A stretch of DNA of 64,000 nt. Origin: Bdellovibrio bacteriovorus str. Tiberius (GTDB lineage: Bacteria > Bdellovibrionota > Bdellovibrionia > Bdellovibrionales > Bdellovibrionaceae). The notes below the pieces were generated by a model that saw only the letters and a program-made list of their open reading frames with translations, did no database searches and had not been told where the DNA came from. The stretch lies in contig NC_019567.1 of NCBI RefSeq assembly GCF_000317895.1, positions 310,001 through 374,000 on the forward strand, in the 5' to 3' direction. Positions 59,513-64,000 of the stretch are shown piece after piece. The translations under genes were made by a program, and so were the position numbers. Position 1 is the first letter of the stretch, and each line of letters begins with the position of its first letter.

Positions 59513-60457
59513 ATGACTCAGGATCAAAAAGTTGAAAATGTCATCATCATCGGTTCCGGCCCTGCAGGCCTGACTTCCGCTATTTATACTTCCCGCGCCA
59601 ATCTGGAGCCTTTGATGATCGAAGGTGAAGAGGCCGGCGGTCAGTTGATGACCACGACTGAAGTTGAAAACTTCCCGGGCTTTGACCACGGAATCACCGG
59701 TCCGGACCTGATCACTGTCATGAGAAAACAGGCCGAAAGATTCGGCACTCGTTTCATCACCCGCAACGTGACGAAAGTGGATTTTTCCCAGCGTCCGTTC
59801 AAAGTGTGGATCGGTGACAAACTTCACCTGGCCAAATCCATCATCATTTCCACTGGTGCCAGCGCGAAGTATCTGGGTCTGCCTTCTGAAAAAGTTTACG
59901 CCAACCGCGGTGTTTCTGCGTGTGCAACGTGTGACGGCGCCTTCTTCCGCAATCAGGAAATCGGTGTTGTCGGTGGTGGTGACACGGCGATGGAAGAAGC
60001 TCAGTTCCTGACTCGCTTCGCAACCAAAGTGTACCTGATCCACAGACGTGATCATTTCCGTGCTTCCAAAATCATGGTGGACCGTGCACTGAAGAATCCA
60101 AAAATCGAAGTGCTTTACAACACTGAAGTGACCGAGGTTCTGGGTGACGGCAAGGGTATGACCGGCGCAAAAATCAAAGGCACCGTTGATGGCGCTGTCA
60201 AAGAACTTCCGATCACCGGTCTATTCCTGGCCATTGGCCATAAGCCGAACACCGACCTTTTCAAGGGTGTTTTGGATATGAATGAGACAGGCTATTTGAT
60301 CACCCAGCCCAACACCACGTATACTAACATTCCAGGTGTCTTTGCGGCGGGAGACGTGCAAGATCACGTATATCGTCAGGCGATCACGGCAGCCGGTACA
60401 GGTTGTATGGCGGCGATCGATGCTGAAAGATGGCTGGAAGCCCAGGAAGCTCACTAA
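59513..60457 (+). CDS. trxB: Thioredoxin reductase
   Basis: The 314-residue flavoenzyme has the FAD motif IIGSGPAGLTSAIY, redox-active CATCDGAFF, NADPH motif VVGGGDTAMEEA and GVFAAGDVQDHVYRQ. It reduces thioredoxin, which would supply Tpx and the peroxidase. GAGGT lies before the ATG. A response-regulator gene follows after only 7 bases. Confidence 0.95.
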   Translation: MTQDQKVENVIIIGSGPAGLTSAIYTSRANLEPLMIEGEEAGGQLMTTTEVENFPGFDHGITGPDLITVMRKQAERFGTRFITRNVTKVDFSQRPFKVWIGDKLHLAKSIIISTGASAKYLGLPSEKVYANRGVSACATCDGAFFRNQEIGVVGGGDTAMEEAQFLTRFATKVYLIHRRDHFRASKIMVDRALKNPKIEVLYNTEVTEVLGDGKGMTGAKIKGTVDGAVKELPITGLFLAIGHKPNTDLFKGVLDMNETGYLITQPNTTYTNIPGVFAAGDVQDHVYRQAITAAGTGCMAAIDAERWLEAQEAH

Positions 60458-60464
60458 GGAAGAT

Positions 60465-60962
60465 ATGAAGGACAAAAGAATCAACACCAAGGATTTGATC
60501 GAAAAGATCGAGAAAATGACCAAGGCCCGCATTGCTTCTCAGGAAGTTGTGCCTTTGGATCAGTTCCGTGAAGCCAAGAAAAAGCTGGATCCAAAGATCA
60601 TTCTTGTGATCGAGGACGACGAAACCATGCGCCTGGCGATGAAAAGAATCCTTGAAAGTGAAGGTTACGTGACAAAGCTTGCGGCTGATGGCACCGAGCT
60701 TTCCACGGTACTGGATGATCACTCGGTGGATCTGATTCTGATGGACGTGGGTCTGCCATGGATCAACGGTTTTGAACTGGCGCAACTGCTGAAAGAACAC
60801 CGCGATCTTAAAAAAATCCCGCTGGTGTTTGTCTCCGGAAAAGCTTCTGAAGAAGACATGAAAAAAGCTTTCGAGATCGGCGCTGATGACTATATCAAAA
60901 AGCCATTCGACGTTGAAAAGCTGAAAAAAACTGTGGAAACGCTTTTGAAGTTGAATACGTAA
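60465..60962 (+). CDS. Stand-alone response regulator (REC with helical leader)
   Basis: The 165-residue protein has a charged N-terminal region of about 45 residues and one receiver domain: IILVIEDDETMR, acceptor Asp in LILMDVGLPW, T/S in FVSGKAS and Lys in YIKKPF. No output domain. AAGGAAG precedes the ATG at 60465; the frame starts upstream in trxB at 60336 but has no ribosome site there. Just 7 bases from trxB, so co-transcribed; a signalling link to redox state is only inferred. Confidence 0.88.
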   Translation: MKDKRINTKDLIEKIEKMTKARIASQEVVPLDQFREAKKKLDPKIILVIEDDETMRLAMKRILESEGYVTKLAADGTELSTVLDDHSVDLILMDVGLPWINGFELAQLLKEHRDLKKIPLVFVSGKASEEDMKKAFEIGADDYIKKPFDVEKLKKTVETLLKLNT

Positions 60963-60992
60963 TCGAAGAGAAAATGATTTAAAAAAATATGG

Positions 60993-61025
60993 ACCCCTCA
61001 GTGAGTGATTGCTGAGGGGTTTTTT
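60993..61025 (+). terminator. Terminator after trxB operon
   Basis: ACCCCTCAG (60993-61001) pairs with CTGAGGGGT (61012-61020), followed by T6. Confidence 0.9.
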
Positions 61026-61143
61026 ATTACAGACCAAAGTTCTGTCTCAAAACGAGAACACAGGCTGTTTCCATACTTTCCCAATACTTCTTGCAGAAAA
61101 TAGTGAACGTGGCCCCCTTTTTAACGATAGAATTAAAGGACTC

Positions 61144-61881
61144 ATGGCACGTAAACACGTCATCATCTTACTTATTGTAATCACAGCGGTTGTAGCGCTT
61201 TCCCTGTTCCTAAAAAAGGATCAGGAGCCGACATTGACTGAATCCCTGAAAGAGGCCGCCGATGTTGTTGAATCCTCAGAGGACCGTCTGAGCGAAGAGG
61301 ACATCGCCATGCAGTCCCCGGGTGCGCAAATGCAGGTTACTGAAATCCCGTCGCACGGTCAGAACCAAGCGGAAGAATCCCGCCGTTTGCTGGAACCAAA
61401 AAGAAAGCAGATGGTTTTACCAAAACCTGATGATCGCCGATTGGCACAGTCATCAGTTCTTTCCGGGACTGCCTGGAAGGTGTGGGAAGGTGTAACCGCG
61501 TATCCGCAGTCTGCCGGAAAGCGCAGCGCCTATCTTGCTGAAATCAACGGTTACTATCTGGTCGAAGAAGACGGCTTCCGCGGCGATGACCGCCACTTCT
61601 CGGCGTCGCAGCCATTGGCAGTTTATAACGAACGCAAAGGTATTGCGGGCGTTGTGACCGGCACCATTCAGATCACCGTGAATGAAGGCGTGAATATCGA
61701 TTCTCTGATTCAGGAATATGACCTGAAAGTTGTGGGTTCGATGCCGGAAGCAAATATGTATTTTGTGACTTCGGCGCAGGACACTTTTAATTTGTCCTCT
61801 TTGAAAGAACGTTTAAGCAGCGAACCTGGCATCAGTCAGACCCAGCTGGAGATTTTAAGCAGGAAGTATGAAAAGTTTTAG
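61144..61881 (+). CDS. Membrane-anchored protein with subtilase pro-domain-like region
   Basis: The 245-residue product has an N-terminal anchor (HVIILLIVITAVVALSLFL), then a polar region (about 25-120). Its last ~75 residues (GTIQITVNEGVNIDSLIQEYDLKVVGSMPEANMYFV... LKERLSSEPGISQTQLEI) resemble the alpha/beta pro-domain (I9-like) that folds and inhibits subtilases. The start at 61144 follows AAAGGA. It overlaps the S8 protease start by 14 bases. A role as folding chaperone/inhibitor for that protease is inferred. Confidence 0.65.
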   Translation: MARKHVIILLIVITAVVALSLFLKKDQEPTLTESLKEAADVVESSEDRLSEEDIAMQSPGAQMQVTEIPSHGQNQAEESRRLLEPKRKQMVLPKPDDRRLAQSSVLSGTAWKVWEGVTAYPQSAGKRSAYLAEINGYYLVEEDGFRGDDRHFSASQPLAVYNERKGIAGVVTGTIQITVNEGVNIDSLIQEYDLKVVGSMPEANMYFVTSAQDTFNLSSLKERLSSEPGISQTQLEILSRKYEKF

Positions 61882-63592
61882 TCCTAAAGCCAAAATGCTG
61901 ATGGGCCTTGCGGTGATAGCTGCTATCACGGGGACTTTATTTACCAACTGCGCGAAAAACAGTTTCACTGCGGTTGGTGAAGAGCTGGCGGGCACGGGCG
62001 CGGATCCGTTGTTGGGTTATGCCTGGCATATCAATAATACCGGACAAAAAGTTTTTGCCAGTGATGCCGGAACGGCCGGTGTGGATTTGAATCTGTTACA
62101 GACTTGGACTTCCGGGTTAACCGGAAATGGAATCAAGATCGTGATTTCCGATGACGGTGTTCAGGATGTCCATCCTGACCTGAAGGACAACTTCCTGTAT
62201 GGGGTTTCCAGGAACTATCACACCTCCGGAACAAACAATGCTCCGCCGAACTCTGCCGACGACAATCACGGGACTGCGGTTGCGGGATTGGCGGCAGCTG
62301 TGGGTGATAATGGCGTGGGCAGTAAGGGTGTTGCCTATAAGGCAAAGCTGCTGGCGTACAATTTCCTTTCCACCGGAGTTTCACAAACTTTCACTCGTAT
62401 GGCCGAACAACTTGGTGGCGGCCATGATGTTTACAATATGAGCTGGGGGAATTCTCAGAACTATCTGCCGGATCCGGTGGCTGCCTGGGAAACGGCTTTG
62501 CTAAACGGTGTGCTTAATGGTCGCAGCGGTAAAGGCTCGATCTATGTGAAGTCTGCGGGAAATGACTTCCTGGTGGAATGCAAAGGATCGACAGATACTT
62601 ACTGCATCGGTAACTCCAATCTGGATCCGGACAACAGCACTCCGTACACGATACTTGTGGCGGCTTTAAATTCAACAGGCGATGCAGCTTCGTATTCTTC
62701 TGTGGGGGCCAATGTATGGATTTCTTCCTTTGGTGGAGAGTCCGGTGATGACTCTCCAGCGATGGTGACCACGGACCGCACGGGGTGCACGGCGGGTTAT
62801 GCTCAGACCAGCATTTCGGGCAAAGTGGAATTCGAACGGGGTAATAACGGAAACCTGAATTGCAATTACACAACGACATTTAACGGGACTTCTTCGGCGG
62901 CTCCGGTTCTGACGGGGGCGATTGCTTTGCTTTTGGAAGCCAATCCGAACTTGAACTGGCGTGATGTGAAATACATCCTGGCCAAAACAGCCGTGCAGGT
63001 TCGTCCGAATTCAGGGGCGATTAGCAACCATCCTCTGCGGAATTATCCGGGGAATGCTGCCAAGAACGTGATTCTGCCTGCGGGTGCTGTCTGGGAAAAT
63101 GCCTGGGTCACCAACAGTGCCGGTTTCAAATTCCATAACTGGTATGGATTTGGCCGCGTGAATGTGGATGCGGCCGTGGCAATGGCAAAGAACTATACTT
63201 CGACATTTACGGCCGGTCTTTCGGGGACCAGCTGGGTTGAAAACACCACACGGGTGGCAATTCCTGATTACAGTGCGACGGGTGTCAGCAACACCGTGAC
63301 GGTGACCGACAATCTGCGCATCGAAGGGGTTCGTATTCGTTTGAAGGTGGATCATGACCGTGTGGGCGATCTGGGTGTGGAATTGACGTCTCCGTCAGGC
63401 ACCAAGAGCATGATTCTGAATATGCGAAATTCATTGTTGGGTCAGGTGGATTATGACAATGAAGTTTTCCTGAGCAATGCCTTCTTCCAGGAACGTTCCA
63501 ACGGCACCTGGACAATCAAAGTCATTGATGGTGGTTCAACCTTTAATGGGGATCTGGTCAGCTGGGGCGTTCAAATCATCGGAACGCCTTAA
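61868..63592 (+). CDS. Subtilisin-like serine protease with P-domain (kexin-like)
   Basis: The 574-residue protein has an N-terminal hydrophobic leader ending LFTNCAKN, with a Cys that may be lipidated. The S8 domain has Asp in IVISDDGVQDVHPDL, His in DDNHGTAVAGL, and Ser in NGTSSAAPV. The oxyanion Asn is in VKSAGNDF. From about residue 460 comes a P/homo-B domain (IEGVRIRLKVDHDRVGDLGVELTSPSGTKS). No pro-domain precedes the catalytic domain; the gene just upstream, overlapping by 14 bases, appears to supply it. Confidence 0.92.
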   Translation: MKSFSPKAKMLMGLAVIAAITGTLFTNCAKNSFTAVGEELAGTGADPLLGYAWHINNTGQKVFASDAGTAGVDLNLLQTWTSGLTGNGIKIVISDDGVQDVHPDLKDNFLYGVSRNYHTSGTNNAPPNSADDNHGTAVAGLAAAVGDNGVGSKGVAYKAKLLAYNFLSTGVSQTFTRMAEQLGGGHDVYNMSWGNSQNYLPDPVAAWETALLNGVLNGRSGKGSIYVKSAGNDFLVECKGSTDTYCIGNSNLDPDNSTPYTILVAALNSTGDAASYSSVGANVWISSFGGESGDDSPAMVTTDRTGCTAGYAQTSISGKVEFERGNNGNLNCNYTTTFNGTSSAAPVLTGAIALLLEANPNLNWRDVKYILAKTAVQVRPNSGAISNHPLRNYPGNAAKNVILPAGAVWENAWVTNSAGFKFHNWYGFGRVNVDAAVAMAKNYTSTFTAGLSGTSWVENTTRVAIPDYSATGVSNTVTVTDNLRIEGVRIRLKVDHDRVGDLGVELTSPSGTKSMILNMRNSLLGQVDYDNEVFLSNAFFQERSNGTWTIKVIDGGSTFNGDLVSWGVQIIGTP

Positions 63593-63999
63593 TTTCCAAT
63601 AAACATGGACGAGATGCAGCGGGTTTCAAGATTACCGCTGTAATACGACGTTGAACCCACGCGGGTGAAGGTCTTCGTCGTGCTGTCATAGCTGAATTTT
63701 TCAATATTGTACGGAATGTTTCCTGTCGTGAAGTTCGTGGTCACAGCGCCGCCGGTGGCAACGTACAGATGCCCCTTCACTTCGTCATAAACCATCGCGG
63801 AAGCTCCATAGATCACACTGGGAACCTCATAGGCATTCACCGCATCTGAAATGGTGTTGGCGGTTTCATCAACATCATAAGTGTAGATTGAATTCAGCAT
63901 GGATCCCGAGATCCCTGCGTAAGTCACCGCGATACGCCCGGAATCAGGCATGTACACCGAAGACGTCGGGTAAGCGGTCAGGGCCGGGCCGGATTGTGC
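63589..63999 (-). CDS. Unknown protein, 5' part beyond window
   Basis: The frame is open to the right edge (reads AQSGPALTAYPTSSVYMPDSGR at the edge), so only the last 136 codons are visible. The piece has strand-rich repeats (IYTYDVDETANTI, HLYVATGGAV, IEKFSYDSTTKTF), suggestive of a beta-propeller. Its stop overlaps that of the S8 protease by 4 bases. No family assigned. Confidence 0.6.
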   Translation of the reverse strand, partial: AQSGPALTAYPTSSVYMPDSGRIAVTYAGISGSMLNSIYTYDVDETANTISDAVNAYEVPSVIYGASAMVYDEVKGHLYVATGGAVTTNFTTGNIPYNIEKFSYDSTTKTFTRVGSTSYYSGNLETRCISSMFIGN

Positions 64000-64000
64000 C

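Overview
The window looks like chromosomal DNA of a predatory bacterium of the Bdellovibrio type (Bdellovibrionota, formerly Deltaproteobacteria). The grounds are a base composition near 50% G+C, dense short-spaced operons with many 4-base ATGA overlaps, many lipoproteins and secreted proteins without known family, a delta-60 repeat protein, paired DEAD-box helicases and glycine-rich RRM proteins, and an AmpG/deaminase scavenging-type operon. The organism is inferred from gene content and style, not from a marker gene. No phage, insertion sequence, CRISPR array or rRNA was seen. One tRNA (Ser, GGA) is present.

Layout. 1-8.9 kb: end of an Rnk-like regulator, a quinone oxidoreductase, an M14 peptidase, an APH-like kinase, a DUF899-like protein, pirin with an overlapping STAS protein, a BenE transporter, RsmG, an SLT-type lipoprotein and Tpx. 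8.9-17.7 kb: RNA metabolism (DEAD-box helicase, RRM protein, IF-1), an FAD amine oxidase, a RibD-type reductase, a second DEAD-box helicase, and a hybrid histidine kinase coupled to a sigma-54 activator. 17.7-25.7 kb: an ArsC-like protein, glutathione peroxidase, a methyltransferase, an SDR/ASPIC/NTF2 operon, a hairpin-studded spacer, tRNA-Ser, a type III polyketide synthase with a membrane partner, and NDH-2. 25.8-29.8 kb: a four-gene minus-strand operon HNH nuclease > GNAT > large adenosine-deaminase-like protein > AmpG-like permease.

30-41.5 kb: SlyD, YajQ, a second RRM protein whose terminator contains the start of the next gene (TesA-like esterase), then a YbbA/YbbP-like ABC pair, Sua5, a CPA2 antiporter, an ornithine-lipid-type acyltransferase pair, DNA polymerase IV, a small frameshifted membrane gene and a 49-residue membrane protein. 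41.5-53 kb: a Spx/ArsC-like protein, agmatinase, an oligopeptide-type binding protein with two permeases but no ATPases, two exported proteins of unknown function, arginine decarboxylase and LeuRS. Agmatinase and arginine decarboxylase together give a route arginine > agmatine > putrescine.

53-64 kb: a 500-base gap holding a strongly base-paired candidate small RNA (6S-like architecture), a REC-GGDEF cyclase, a CDF metal exporter overlapping TrmB, a 12-repeat delta-60 lipoprotein, a 2Fe-2S ferredoxin, TrxB with a stand-alone response regulator, and a two-gene subtilase unit in which the pro-domain appears to be a separate membrane-anchored protein. The most interesting items are the candidate 6S-like RNA, the terminator carrying a start codon, the inverted repeat over the SDR start codon, the PKS partner with a duplicated DE(F/W)xxHRK motif, the HNH-to-AmpG operon and the split pro-domain/subtilase pair.
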